Assembly (NCBI GenBank): GCA_012103605.1
Contig: WLWL01000012.1
Coordinates: forward strand, 1-33,816
Length of the DNA: 33,816 nt
Source of the DNA: Candidatus Nanopelagicales bacterium
GTDB taxonomy: Bacteria > Actinomycetota > Actinomycetes > S36-B12
Direction: 5' to 3'
Program-made: the position numbers and the translations under genes
Notes under the pieces: generated by a model
What the model saw: only the letters and a program-made list of their open reading frames with translations
The model's database searches: none
Told to the model about the DNA's origin: nothing
In this document: in pieces, positions 27,113-33,816 of the stretch
How positions within the stretch are numbered: the first letter of the stretch is position 1
How the letters are laid out: each line of letters opens with the position of its first letter

Positions 27113-27891
27113 TGGTCCTCCTCGTCGAGAGCGCTGGTCGACTCGCGTTCCTGCCGGCGCGCCTTCGCTGGTGAATACCGTTCGACCGGGGCCTTCTGGT
27201 CGCGGATGCCCTCGAGAAGCTCGGTTATGGCCTGGACGATTCGGTCCGTCGCGATATTGAGTGTCGCATGATCGAGTGGACGACCGGCAAGGTCGGATAG
27301 ATCCACCGGCTCCCCCGCCCGCACGTGCATGGTCTTGCGGGGAAACAAGCGGAACTCCTTCTTATAGGGGCCAATAACATCGCACGCTCCCCATTGCGCC
27401 ACCGGAATGAGAGGACGACCGGTCGCCAACGCGATGCGTGCCGCACCGGTCTTCCCGACCATCGGCCATAGGTCGGGGTCCTTGGTGATCGTTCCCTCGG
27501 GGTAGACGACCACGCACTCACCGGCCTCGATCGCCGTGACCGCGTCACGCACCGCCGCAATGGCCTCACGCGTCTCCCGATAAACCGGGATCTGTCCCGC
27601 ACTTGCGATGATGGTTCCCACGATCGGGACTCGGAACACCGATTCTTTTGCCAGGAACCGCGGGGGCCGATCGTTCTCCCATAGTGCGTGCGAGATGACG
27701 AGGGGATCGAACCAGGAGATGTGGTTGCCGGCGACGATGATTCCTCCCTCGTCGGCATTGAGGTTCTCCATGCCCCGCCAGTCCCGCTTGGTGAACCAGG
27801 TCATCAGCGGCCACAGCAGGAACACTGCAATCCGGTAACCCGGCCCGAGTTTCCAGGACCGGCGCACTCGGGGCACTCCTCCTCGCGGCAC
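27109..27891 (-). CDS. 1-acyl-sn-glycerol-3-phosphate acyltransferase (PlsC-like)
   Basis: The 260-residue protein has the PlsC acyltransferase motifs: His57-x4-Asp62 in GNHISWFDP, a glycerophosphate-binding block (IPVYRET), and YPEGT (130-134). A hydrophobic segment at 21-33 should anchor it in the membrane. It probably adds the second acyl chain to lysophosphatidic acid, which fits coupling to gpsA. GTG 27891 lies six bases after TAGCCT. A GTG at 27867, ten bases after GAGGAGG, is the competing start. The C-terminus is charged and low-complexity. Confidence 0.9.
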   Translation of the reverse strand: MPRGGVPRVRRSWKLGPGYRIAVFLLWPLMTWFTKRDWRGMENLNADEGGIIVAGNHISWFDPLVISHALWENDRPPRFLAKESVFRVPIVGTIIASAGQIPVYRETREAIAAVRDAVTAIEAGECVVVYPEGTITKDPDLWPMVGKTGAARIALATGRPLIPVAQWGACDVIGPYKKEFRLFPRKTMHVRAGEPVDLSDLAGRPLDHATLNIATDRIVQAITELLEGIRDQKAPVERYSPAKARRQERESTSALDEEDQ

Positions 27892-27903
27892 CTGGGCAGG
27901 CTA
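27892..27903 (-). promoter_or_regulatory. Leaderless-type -10 box before the plsC-like gene
   Basis: On the minus strand TAGCCT (27898-27903), six bases, then GTG 27891. It sits back to back with the cofC promoter. Confidence 0.5.
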
Positions 27904-27917
27904 GCGGGTCGGTGGCG

Positions 27918-27929
27918 TTGAATAGGGAC
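27918..27929 (+). promoter_or_regulatory. Possible leaderless-type -10 box before cofC
   Basis: TTGAAT (27918-27923), six bases, then GTG 27930. It matches TATAAT at four of six positions. No Shine-Dalgarno sequence suits either GTG candidate. Confidence 0.35.
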
Positions 27930-28613
27930 GTGCCGAACAACCCCAGCGCCGGCGAACGATGGACGGCCATCGTTCCCGTGCGCTCCCTGACGGAGGGAAA
28001 GTCCCGATTGCTCACCGGGTCTTCCCCAGCACCGGGCCTTATTGAAGCCTTCGCCCGCGATGTCCTTCGAGCCTGCCGTGCGTCGGCGAAAATCGGCCGG
28101 ACCATCGTGGTGTCCCCCGACGCATCCATCGAAGCCCTGGCGCGCGAAGCCAACAGCGATTTCGTACCCGAGGCTTCGGCGAGTGGAATCAATGAGGCCA
28201 TTGCCTCGGTACGGGCGATCTGCGAGCCGAATCAACCGGTGATCGGCATCCTTGCCGACACTCCCTGTCTCACCGGCGCTACTCTCGACGCAGTCCTGGC
28301 CCAGGCGCACGACTACGACGTTTCCTTTGTGGCCGATGCCGCGGGAACCGGCTCGACGATGTGGTGTGCCCAAGTACCCGGTGCGCGCTCCTTCTTCGGC
28401 TCGCACTCACGTGCTCGGCACCGAGCAAGCGGCGCCGTCGAACTGGGTTCGACCGCGACAAGTGGCGACGACGCTTACCTATGGACGCGCGCCCGACGCG
28501 ACGTCGACACCGACGTCGACCTGTGGGACGCGCATCGGATCGGCCTGGGCCCCGCGACAACACGCGCATACGCACAAAGGGCCGCCCTCACGGGCGACCC
28601 CCTGCGCGATTGA
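27930..28613 (+). CDS. cofC: Phospholactate/PEP guanylyltransferase (F420 biosynthesis)
   Basis: CofC/FbiD activates 2-phospho-L-lactate or, in mycobacteria, phosphoenolpyruvate with GTP to start coenzyme F420 synthesis. The 227 residues show the N-terminal PVRSLTEGKSRL (16-27), VADAAGTGSTMWCA, the SRARHRASGAVEL block and DVDTDVDL, followed by GLGPATTRAYAQR; all match FbiD. The usual acidic LQGDLPAL site reads LADTPCL. Its place next to gpsA/ddl is that of Rv2983. GTG 27912 in the same frame is an alternative start. The organism should therefore use F420, provided fbiA and fbiB exist elsewhere. Confidence 0.88.
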   Translation: MPNNPSAGERWTAIVPVRSLTEGKSRLLTGSSPAPGLIEAFARDVLRACRASAKIGRTIVVSPDASIEALAREANSDFVPEASASGINEAIASVRAICEPNQPVIGILADTPCLTGATLDAVLAQAHDYDVSFVADAAGTGSTMWCAQVPGARSFFGSHSRARHRASGAVELGSTATSGDDAYLWTRARRDVDTDVDLWDAHRIGLGPATTRAYAQRAALTGDPLRD

Positions 28614-28622
28614 TGGAGCCGG

Positions 28623-29090
28623 CTAGCGCTTCTTGGCGGCCGGCTTGCTTGTCTTCCTCGCGGTCGCCTTCTTGGCAGCCGGCTTGCTTGTCTTCTTCGC
28701 GGTCGCCTTCTTGGCAGCGGGCTTGCTCGCCTTCTTCGCGGTCGTCTTCTTCGCGGTCGCCTTCTTGGCAGCCGGCTTGCTTACTTTGCTCGCGCCCGGT
28801 TCCACCAGTTTCTTGGCTCCGGAGACGACGCCCTTGAATTCTGCGCCCGGGCGGAACTTCGGCAGCTTGGTCGCCTTGATCTTCACGGCCTCACCGGTAC
28901 GCGGATTGCGGCCAATACGAGCCTTGCGTGCGGTGGACTCGAAGACTCCGAAGCCGGCAACAGCCACTTTATTGCCCTTTGCGACGGCCTTCTTCGTCTC
29001 GAGCAAGAACGCGTCCACGATGTCGGTAACGTCCTTCTTGCTATGGCCAAGACGCTCAGCCACGTTGTCGATCAGGTCTGCCTTGTTCAC
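28623..29090 (-). CDS. hupB: HU DNA-binding protein with Lys/Ala tail
   Basis: HU bends and compacts DNA. Residues 1-92 are a full HU domain (NKADLIDNVAERLGHSK, VAVAGFGVFE, KARIGRNPRTGEAVKIKATKLPKFRPGAEFK). The last 52 residues form a basic tail of repeated SKPAAKKATAKKT units, like the H1-type tail of mycobacterial HupB. The GTG start follows GGAGGGG at 10 bases. It is convergent with cofC (9-bp gap) and follows leuD on the same strand. Confidence 0.97.
   Translation of the reverse strand: MNKADLIDNVAERLGHSKKDVTDIVDAFLLETKKAVAKGNKVAVAGFGVFESTARKARIGRNPRTGEAVKIKATKLPKFRPGAEFKGVVSGAKKLVEPGASKVSKPAAKKATAKKTTAKKASKPAAKKATAKKTSKPAAKKATARKTSKPAAKKR
28626..28781 (-). repeat. 39-bp tandem repeat in the HU tail
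   Basis: Three and a half copies of a 39-bp unit encode SKPAAKKATAKKT. The first copy carries an extra TAKKA, and the third has Arg for one Lys. The copies are close at DNA level, so recent slippage is likely and copy number may vary between strains. Confidence 0.85.
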
Positions 29091-29225
29091 GAGTGGTACC
29101 CCTCCAAAGGGCGCTGGGATGTGACCGGTCGGCCACCGGTGTGAACGTAAGCGTCTTTACAGGCTTTCGACTGTCGCCGCGCCGGAAAAAGTCGCCGCAG
29201 GGCACGGGATATTGGTCACATGCGG
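29091..29225 (-). promoter_or_regulatory. hupB promoter region with ACCGGT inverted repeat
   Basis: The spacer holds a possible -10 box TACGTT (29144-29149 on the minus strand). Just downstream lie two ACCGGT palindromes (29124-29129 and 29135-29140) separated by five bases. They could be an operator over the transcription start or a hairpin in the leader. I found no convincing -35 box. Confidence 0.35.
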
Positions 29226-29813
29226 CTATTGAGTGACCGGTGCGAAGTTCGGTCGGTGCGCCTCAAACTCTGCGATGGCATCCGAGTGCTGCATCGTGAT
29301 GCCGATGTCGTCCAGCCCTTCCAATAAACGCCACCGTACGTAGTCATCGACCTCGAAGTCCGCCGTCAGATCACCGGCGCGGACCGTCCGCGCGTCAAGA
29401 TCGACCGTGACCTCGAGGGAAGGATCCGCTTCGATGAGCGTCCACAATTCCTCGATAACGCTTTGGTCCACCTGGGCGGTCAAGAGTCCGCCCTTGCCTG
29501 AGTTCCCGCGGAAGATGTCGGCGAAGCGAGAGGACAGGACAACGCAGAATCCGTAGTTCTGCAGGGCCCACACCGCGTGCTCTCGGGAGGAGCCGGTACC
29601 GAAGTCGGGACCAGCCACCAGAATGCTGACACCCTGATATTCGTCCCGATTCAAGACGAAGTCGGGGTCCTTGCGCCACGCGGAGAAGAGTCCGTCTTCG
29701 AATCCATCACGGGTAATCCTCTTGAGGTACTCCGCAGGGATGATCTGATCGGTATCGACATTGCTCCGGCGCAAGGGTGCGGCCGTTCCGGTATGCCGGA
29801 TGAAGGGTTCCAT
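29226..29813 (-). CDS. leuD: 3-isopropylmalate dehydratase small subunit
   Basis: LeuD pairs with LeuC to isomerise 2- to 3-isopropylmalate in leucine synthesis. The 195-residue protein has [33 protein letters not shown] and [18 protein letters not shown], all typical. ATG 29813 lies 14 bases after the leuC stop, so leuCD form an operon. Confidence 0.97.
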   Translation of the reverse strand: MEPFIRHTGTAAPLRRSNVDTDQIIPAEYLKRITRDGFEDGLFSAWRKDPDFVLNRDEYQGVSILVAGPDFGTGSSREHAVWALQNYGFCVVLSSRFADIFRGNSGKGGLLTAQVDQSVIEELWTLIEADPSLEVTVDLDARTVRAGDLTADFEVDDYVRWRLLEGLDDIGITMQHSDAIAEFEAHRPNFAPVTQ

Positions 29814-29827
29814 GGTGCGCTCCTCGC

Positions 29828-31240
29828 CTACGCCAGATCCGCGGGTGACGACAGGTGCCCCGTGACTGCGGTCGAGGCGGCAACCGCTGGAGACACCAGG
29901 TGCGTGCGCCCGCCGGGGCCTTGTCGTCCCTCGAAGTTTCTGTTGGACGTGGACGCACTTCGCTCACCGGGCGTCAGTTTGTCGGGGTTCATGCCCAAGC
30001 ACATCGAGCACCCGGCTCCGCGCCATTCACCACCGGCCTCCAAGAACACCTGATCCAAACCTTCAGATTCCGCCTGCAAGCGAACCCGTGCCGAACCCGG
30101 CACAACCATCAGACGCATGCCGTCTTTTACCTTGCGGCCTCGCAGGATGTCCGCAGCGACCCGCAGATCCTCGATGCGACCGTTGGTACACGACCCGATG
30201 AACACTGTGTCGACGGCGACGTCACGCAGCGGTGTCCCGGGGGTGAGATCCATGTACTCCAGGGCGCGCTCGATCGCCACCCGATCGACATCATCGGTGG
30301 CGTCCTCCGGCGACGGCACCGACGCCGACAGCGGCAGACCTTGCCCCGGGTTGGTGCCCCAGGTGACGAAAGGCGTGAGCGTGGTGGCGTCGATATCGAC
30401 CACCGCATCGAACTCGGCGTCGTCGTCGGTGAACAGGGTTTCCCAATACGCGACCGCGTCGTCCCACTCCTGTCCGCTAGGTGCCTTCTCACGGCCTTCG
30501 ACATAGTCGAACGTTGTCTGATCCGGAGCGATCATGCCGGCCCGCGCGCCTGCTTCGATCGACATATTGCAAACTGTCATGCGTCCTTCCATCGACAAGC
30601 CACGCATGGCCGAACCGCGATACTCGAGCACATACCCCTGCCCGCCGCCGGTCCCGATCTTCGCGATCACCGCCAAGATGATGTCCTTTGCCGACACCCC
30701 CTCGGGCAGGTCGCCGTCCACGTTGATCGCCATCGTCTTGAAGGGCTTTAGCGGCAAGGTCTGAGTCGCGAGAACGTGCTCAACCTCGCTGGTTCCGATG
30801 CCGAATGCCAGGGCACCGAAGGCTCCATGCGTGCTGGTGTGGGAGTCGCCGCACACAATGGTCATGCCCGGTTGTGTCAACCCCATCTGGGGACCAACGA
30901 CGTGCACGATGCCCTGCTCGACGTTCCCGAGCGAATACAACGGGACACCGAACTCCGCGCAGTTCTTCCGTAGCGCCTCGACTTGCGCGCGCGACACCGG
31001 ATCGGCGATGGGCTTGTCCACATCGATGGTGGGAATGTTGTGGTCTTCCGTAGCCACCGTGAGATCCGGACGACGCACCGGTCGGCCGGCAGCTCGAAGA
31101 CCGTCGAAGGCCTGCGGGCTGGTCACCTCGTGCACCAGGTGCAGATCGATGTACAGCAGATCCGGTTCACCTTCGGCAGACCTGACGACGTGGTTGTGCC
31201 ACACCTTCTCGGCCAGAGTGCGACCCACTGATTCCTCCAT
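29828..31240 (-). CDS. leuC: 3-isopropylmalate dehydratase large subunit
   Basis: This is the [4Fe-4S] aconitase-type large subunit. It has [55 protein letters not shown] and the cluster-binding cysteines in GSCTNGR and [14 protein letters not shown] chose ATG 31240 ([14 protein letters not shown], 470 residues) because it gives the family's usual N-terminus. An in-frame ATG at 31270 adds ten residues. No regulator of the IclR/LtbR type lies next to it, although leuCD are often paired with one in Actinobacteria. Confidence 0.96.
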   Translation of the reverse strand: MEESVGRTLAEKVWHNHVVRSAEGEPDLLYIDLHLVHEVTSPQAFDGLRAAGRPVRRPDLTVATEDHNIPTIDVDKPIADPVSRAQVEALRKNCAEFGVPLYSLGNVEQGIVHVVGPQMGLTQPGMTIVCGDSHTSTHGAFGALAFGIGTSEVEHVLATQTLPLKPFKTMAINVDGDLPEGVSAKDIILAVIAKIGTGGGQGYVLEYRGSAMRGLSMEGRMTVCNMSIEAGARAGMIAPDQTTFDYVEGREKAPSGQEWDDAVAYWETLFTDDDAEFDAVVDIDATTLTPFVTWGTNPGQGLPLSASVPSPEDATDDVDRVAIERALEYMDLTPGTPLRDVAVDTVFIGSCTNGRIEDLRVAADILRGRKVKDGMRLMVVPGSARVRLQAESEGLDQVFLEAGGEWRGAGCSMCLGMNPDKLTPGERSASTSNRNFEGRQGPGGRTHLVSPAVAASTAVTGHLSSPADLA

Positions 31241-31285
31241 GTCACTTCGCGCGTCACGTTCGGTGCGCATCTTCGTGGAGGCAGC

Positions 31286-31291
31286 AGTCTA
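31286..31291 (-). promoter_or_regulatory. Possible leuC -10 box
   Basis: TAGACT on the minus strand lies just downstream of the tRNA terminator. It would start a transcript near 31279, about 39 bases before ATG 31240. No clear -35 box is visible. Confidence 0.3.
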
Positions 31292-31297
31292 CGGAGC

Positions 31298-31331
31298 AAA
31301 CAAAAGAGCCCTCCCCTGTGGGAGGGCCCTT
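31298..31331 (-). terminator. Intrinsic terminator after the tRNA genes
   Basis: On the minus strand a 12-bp stem closes on the loop ACAG (stem core GCCCTCCC / GGGAGGGC, 31304-31331). It is followed directly by TTTTGTTT. This should end the gltX/tRNA transcript and insulate leuC. Confidence 0.9.
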
Positions 31332-31332
31332 G

Positions 31333-31405
31333 TAGCCCCGACGGGATTCGAACCCGCGCTACCGCCTTGAGAGGGCGGCGTGCTAGGCCGCTACACAACG
31401 GGGCC
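31333..31405 (-). tRNA. tRNA-Glu (anticodon CTC)
   Basis: The 73-nt sequence folds as a full cloverleaf. The acceptor stem is GGCCCCG/CGGGGCT, with a G-U first pair and discriminator A. The anticodon stem is CCGCC/GGCGG around loop CTCTCAA, giving anticodon CTC. The T-arm contains GGGTTCGAATCCC. CCA is not encoded. It lies 21 bases after tRNA-Gln and is followed by the terminator. Confidence 0.95.
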
Positions 31406-31426
31406 GTGCCGAGCAAACGCTCGTCG

Positions 31427-31498
31427 CTGGGGTACCAGGACTCGAACCTAGACTAACTGGGCCAGAACCAGTCGGGCTGCCAATTACCCCATACCCCA
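31427..31498 (-). tRNA. tRNA-Gln (anticodon CTG)
   Basis: The 72-nt cloverleaf has acceptor stem TGGGGTA/TACCCCA with the U1-A72 pair typical of tRNA-Gln and discriminator G. The anticodon stem ACTGG/CCAGT encloses TTCTGGC, giving anticodon CTG. The T-arm has AGGTTCGAGTCCT. CCA is not encoded. It follows gltX by 19 bases. Confidence 0.95.
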
Positions 31499-31517
31499 CG
31501 AGACCACGTCAGTGTAG

Positions 31518-32987
31518 TCATGAGGCGTGGAGCGAACGAATCCGGTCAAGCGAGCGATCGGCGCCCAGCAATTCCATCGATTCGAAGAGTGGCGGCGACA
31601 CCCGACGCCCGGTAATCGCCAGGCGGACTGGTCCGAACGCCACCTTCGGCTTCAATCCGCGCTCGTCGATCAGCGCTGACCGCAAGGCACCCTCGATCGC
31701 CTCCGTGGTCCACTCGTCGAGTCCCGCGAGGGCCGCCTCGGCCGCCTGGAGGACGTCACCGGCCTGGTCTCCCATGATCTTCTCGGCATCGCCGGCATCG
31801 ATGGCGATTTCGTCTGTGAACAGGAAGCCCACCATGGCGCTGGCCTGCCCGAGGGTTTCCAATCGTTCCGAGATCAGTGGCACCACGGCGCGGACCAGAT
31901 CCATGTCCTGGGCGGACGGTGTCGAGCCGATGACTCCATCGCGCTGCAGGTACGGCACCAGGCGCTCGACGAGGTCGTCGATGGCAAGGTGCCGAATCCA
32001 ATCGCCGTTGATGGCCGTGCACTTCTTCACATCGAAGCGCGCGGGGTTGGGATTGACGCGCTCGAGGGAGAAGGACTGAGCCATCTGCTCTTTGCTGAAG
32101 AACTCGACATCGCCCCCCGGAGACCACCCCAACAGCGCGAGGTAATTGGTCAACGCCTCGGGCAGGTATCCCTGGTCGCGATACATCTGCAACGACGACT
32201 CTGGGTCGCGCTTCGATAGCTTCTTGTTGCCTTCGCCCATCACGTAGGGCAGGTGGCCGAACTGCGGAACCGGGCCGTCGAATACTCCGAGGTCGATCAT
32301 CGCTTCATACAGAGCGATTTGCCGGGGAGTCGACGACAACAGGTCTTCGCCGCGCAGTACGTGCGTGATCCTCATGGCGGCGTCATCGGTGGGGTTCACC
32401 AGCGTGTAAAGCGGCTCTCCATTGGCACGCTGGAGAACAAAGTCCGGAATCTGTCCGGCCGCGAACGTGATCTCGCCGCGGATGAGGTCGTTCCAGGTGC
32501 AGTCCCGATCGGGCATGCGAAAACGGACCACCGGGGCGCGACCTTCGGCGCGGTAAGCAGACCGGGCCTCATCGCTCACGTCTCGACAGTGTCCGTCGTA
32601 GCCAGGGGCGCGCTTCTCCGCCATCGCCTGCTGACGTCGTGCATCCAGTTCTTCGGTGGAGCAGAAGCATTCGTACGCGTATCCACCCGCAACGAGGGCG
32701 TCCACCATCGCGTCGTAGTCCGTCCCTCGCTCGGATTGTCGGTACGGGCCGAAGGGGCCTCCCACTTCGGGCCCCTCATCCCAATCAAGTCCGAGCCACT
32801 GCAGCGAATCGATGAGTGCTTGGTAGGACTCCTCGCTGTCTCGAGATGCATCCGTGTCCTCGATACGAAAGACGAAGGTGCCGTGGGTGTGCCGCGCGAA
32901 CGCCCAGTTGAACAGGGCGGTTCGGATCAACCCCACGTGCGGATTGCCCGTAGGGGACGGGCAGAAGCGAACACGAACATCGCTCAC
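31518..32987 (-). CDS. gltX: Glutamyl-tRNA synthetase
   Basis: GluRS charges tRNA-Glu and, in Actinobacteria, which lack GlnRS, also mischarges tRNA-Gln for the GatCAB amidotransferase. The 489 residues contain the class I HIGH-type motif in SPTGNPHVGL (11-20), a possible zinc site (CFC...YDGHC), LRGEDLLSSTPRQ and the KMSKS-type KLSKRD. GTG 32987 overlaps the stop of the FAA-family gene (GTGA). Both of its expected tRNA substrates lie immediately downstream. Confidence 0.97.
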   Translation of the reverse strand: MSDVRVRFCPSPTGNPHVGLIRTALFNWAFARHTHGTFVFRIEDTDASRDSEESYQALIDSLQWLGLDWDEGPEVGGPFGPYRQSERGTDYDAMVDALVAGGYAYECFCSTEELDARRQQAMAEKRAPGYDGHCRDVSDEARSAYRAEGRAPVVRFRMPDRDCTWNDLIRGEITFAAGQIPDFVLQRANGEPLYTLVNPTDDAAMRITHVLRGEDLLSSTPRQIALYEAMIDLGVFDGPVPQFGHLPYVMGEGNKKLSKRDPESSLQMYRDQGYLPEALTNYLALLGWSPGGDVEFFSKEQMAQSFSLERVNPNPARFDVKKCTAINGDWIRHLAIDDLVERLVPYLQRDGVIGSTPSAQDMDLVRAVVPLISERLETLGQASAMVGFLFTDEIAIDAGDAEKIMGDQAGDVLQAAEAALAGLDEWTTEAIEGALRSALIDERGLKPKVAFGPVRLAITGRRVSPPLFESMELLGADRSLDRIRSLHAS

Positions 32988-33778
32988 GGGGCAGCACTCC
33001 TCACCGGATTCGTCAACGTTCCGATTCCCGAGATACCGATACTGACTAAGTCTCCATCGGTGAGCGGGCCCACGCCCTCCGGCGTTCCCGTCAAGATCAC
33101 GTCACCTGGAAGCAGCGTCATGCACGAACTCACGTACGACACCACCGCCGGTACGTCATGCACCATCGCGTCGATGCCCCCGTGCTGACGTTGCTCCCCA
33201 TTCACGCGCACCGTGATGTCCGCATCCGCGGGAGAGAGTTCGGTTTGAATCCACGGGCCCAGCGGGCAGAAGGTGTCGAATCCTTTGGCCCGAGCCCACT
33301 GTCCATCCGACTTCTGCAGATCTCGCGCGGTCACGTCGTTGGCACACGTGTATCCAAAAACGACCTCGTCCACCCGATCGATGGGAATGTCCTTGCACAT
33401 TCGGCCGATGACGACGGCCAACTCCCCTTCGTGCTCCACCTGCTCGGATTGCCACGGCAGGTCGATCGGGTCTCCCGATCCGATCACCGCGGTACTCGGC
33501 TTCAGAAACAACAGCGGCTCGTCGGGGGCTTCACTGTCCATCTCGGCAGCGTGTTCACGGTAGTTCTTACCGACGCAGACGATCTTGGATGGGATCACCG
33601 GTGCCAAAAGTCGGACGTCCGCCAGTTTCATGACACTTCCCTCGGGGCGGATATCCACGAACGGGTGGCCCTCAATGGGTGCGACGATCGACTCGTCCGT
33701 CACCTGATCGTCATCGTCGAGACCGTCGACAGCTCCGAACCAGATGTCCTCGCCGACGGCGAAACGGCAGATCAGCAC
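32984..33778 (-). CDS. Fumarylacetoacetate hydrolase family protein
   Basis: The 264-residue protein has the C-terminal FAH fold: PSKIVCVGKNYREHAAEM, LFLKPSTAVIGSGDPI, the metal-binding HEGELAVVIG, YTCANDVTARDLQ and LTGTPEGVGPL. Members are hydrolases, isomerases or decarboxylases (including acylpyruvases) of small keto acids. The substrate cannot be read here. It corresponds in position and family to Rv2993c beside gltX. GTG 33778 lies six bases after TAGGGT. Confidence 0.9.
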   Translation of the reverse strand: MLICRFAVGEDIWFGAVDGLDDDDQVTDESIVAPIEGHPFVDIRPEGSVMKLADVRLLAPVIPSKIVCVGKNYREHAAEMDSEAPDEPLLFLKPSTAVIGSGDPIDLPWQSEQVEHEGELAVVIGRMCKDIPIDRVDEVVFGYTCANDVTARDLQKSDGQWARAKGFDTFCPLGPWIQTELSPADADITVRVNGEQRQHGGIDAMVHDVPAVVSYVSSCMTLLPGDVILTGTPEGVGPLTDGDLVSIGISGIGTLTNPVRSAAP

Positions 33779-33790
33779 CGCCCCACCCTA
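33779..33790 (-). promoter_or_regulatory. Leaderless-type -10 box before the FAA-family gene
   Basis: On the minus strand TAGGGT (33785-33790), six bases, then GTG 33778. The remaining 26 bases to the window end show no gene that I can support. Confidence 0.45.
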
Positions 33791-33816
33791 ATGACGAACG
33801 GGCCTCACGCCTGCGG

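Noticed and set aside
33791-33816. End of another gene at the right edge
   Set aside because: Twenty-six bases are too few to support any call.

Overview
The window is a gene-dense stretch of chromosome from a high-GC actinobacterium (class Actinomycetes). Several things point there. The gene order is classic for the group: lepB-rplS-trmD-rimM-KH-rpsP-ffh-glnD-glnK-amtB-ftsY-smc-mutM-rnc, then DUF177/SepIVA-like/coaD/rsmD/recG, rpmB/thiL/DUF3515/ddl, gpsA/cofC/hupB/leuDC/gltX. From memory, it is a compacted version of the Rv2904c-Rv2993c region of Mycobacterium tuberculosis. GTG starts are frequent, HU carries a histone-H1-like Lys/Ala tail, GlnR-type operator sequences precede amtB, and an F420-pathway gene (cofC/fbiD type) is present. 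No phage, insertion sequence, CRISPR array, toxin-antitoxin pair or biosynthetic cluster is visible. This is core chromosome, and I see no new multi-gene system. I cannot name the genus.

Layout. (1) 1-4618, minus strand: 5' end of signal peptidase I, ribosomal protein L19, TrmD, RimM, a KhpA-type KH protein, S16 and SRP protein Ffh. L19 and S16 both carry long low-complexity acidic C-terminal tails. (2) 4674-8666, minus: nitrogen-control operon amtB-glnK-glnD behind tandem GlnR-like boxes. (3) 8798-14547, minus: SRP receptor FtsY, Smc and MutM. (4) 14540-21438, minus: a run headed by recG and continuing rsmD, coaD, a SepIVA-like coiled-coil protein, DUF177, rpmF, plsX, a degenerate acyl-carrier-like protein and rnc. 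Most junctions are overlapping or only a few bases apart. (5) 21568-26090, mixed strands: rpmB (+), thiL (-), DUF3515 lipoprotein (+), TetR regulator (+), ddl (-), Cys/Met-metabolism PLP enzyme (+). (6) 26102-29090: gpsA and a PlsC-like acyltransferase (-), cofC (+), hupB (-). (7) 29226-33778, minus: leuD and leuC; then a FAA-hydrolase-family protein, gltX, tRNA-Gln(CTG) and tRNA-Glu(CTC), ending at a strong intrinsic terminator just upstream of leuC.

How the genes work together. Most serve translation (L19, S16, L28, L32, RimM, TrmD, RsmD, RNase III, GluRS and its two tRNA substrates) and membrane targeting (Ffh, FtsY, LepB). Others serve chromosome maintenance (Smc, HU, RecG, MutM), phospholipid precursors (PlsX, GpsA, PlsC-like), cell wall and division (Ddl, SepIVA-like), cofactors (CoaD, ThiL, CofC), leucine synthesis and ammonium sensing.

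The most interesting signals are four. First, a set of TANNNT-6 nt-start-codon arrangements implies leaderless mRNAs for several transcription-unit heads. Second, the acyl-carrier-like protein between plsX and rnc has Trp where the phosphopantetheine Ser should be. Third, GlnR-like boxes precede amtB. Fourth, L19 has a 10-unit hexapeptide tail.
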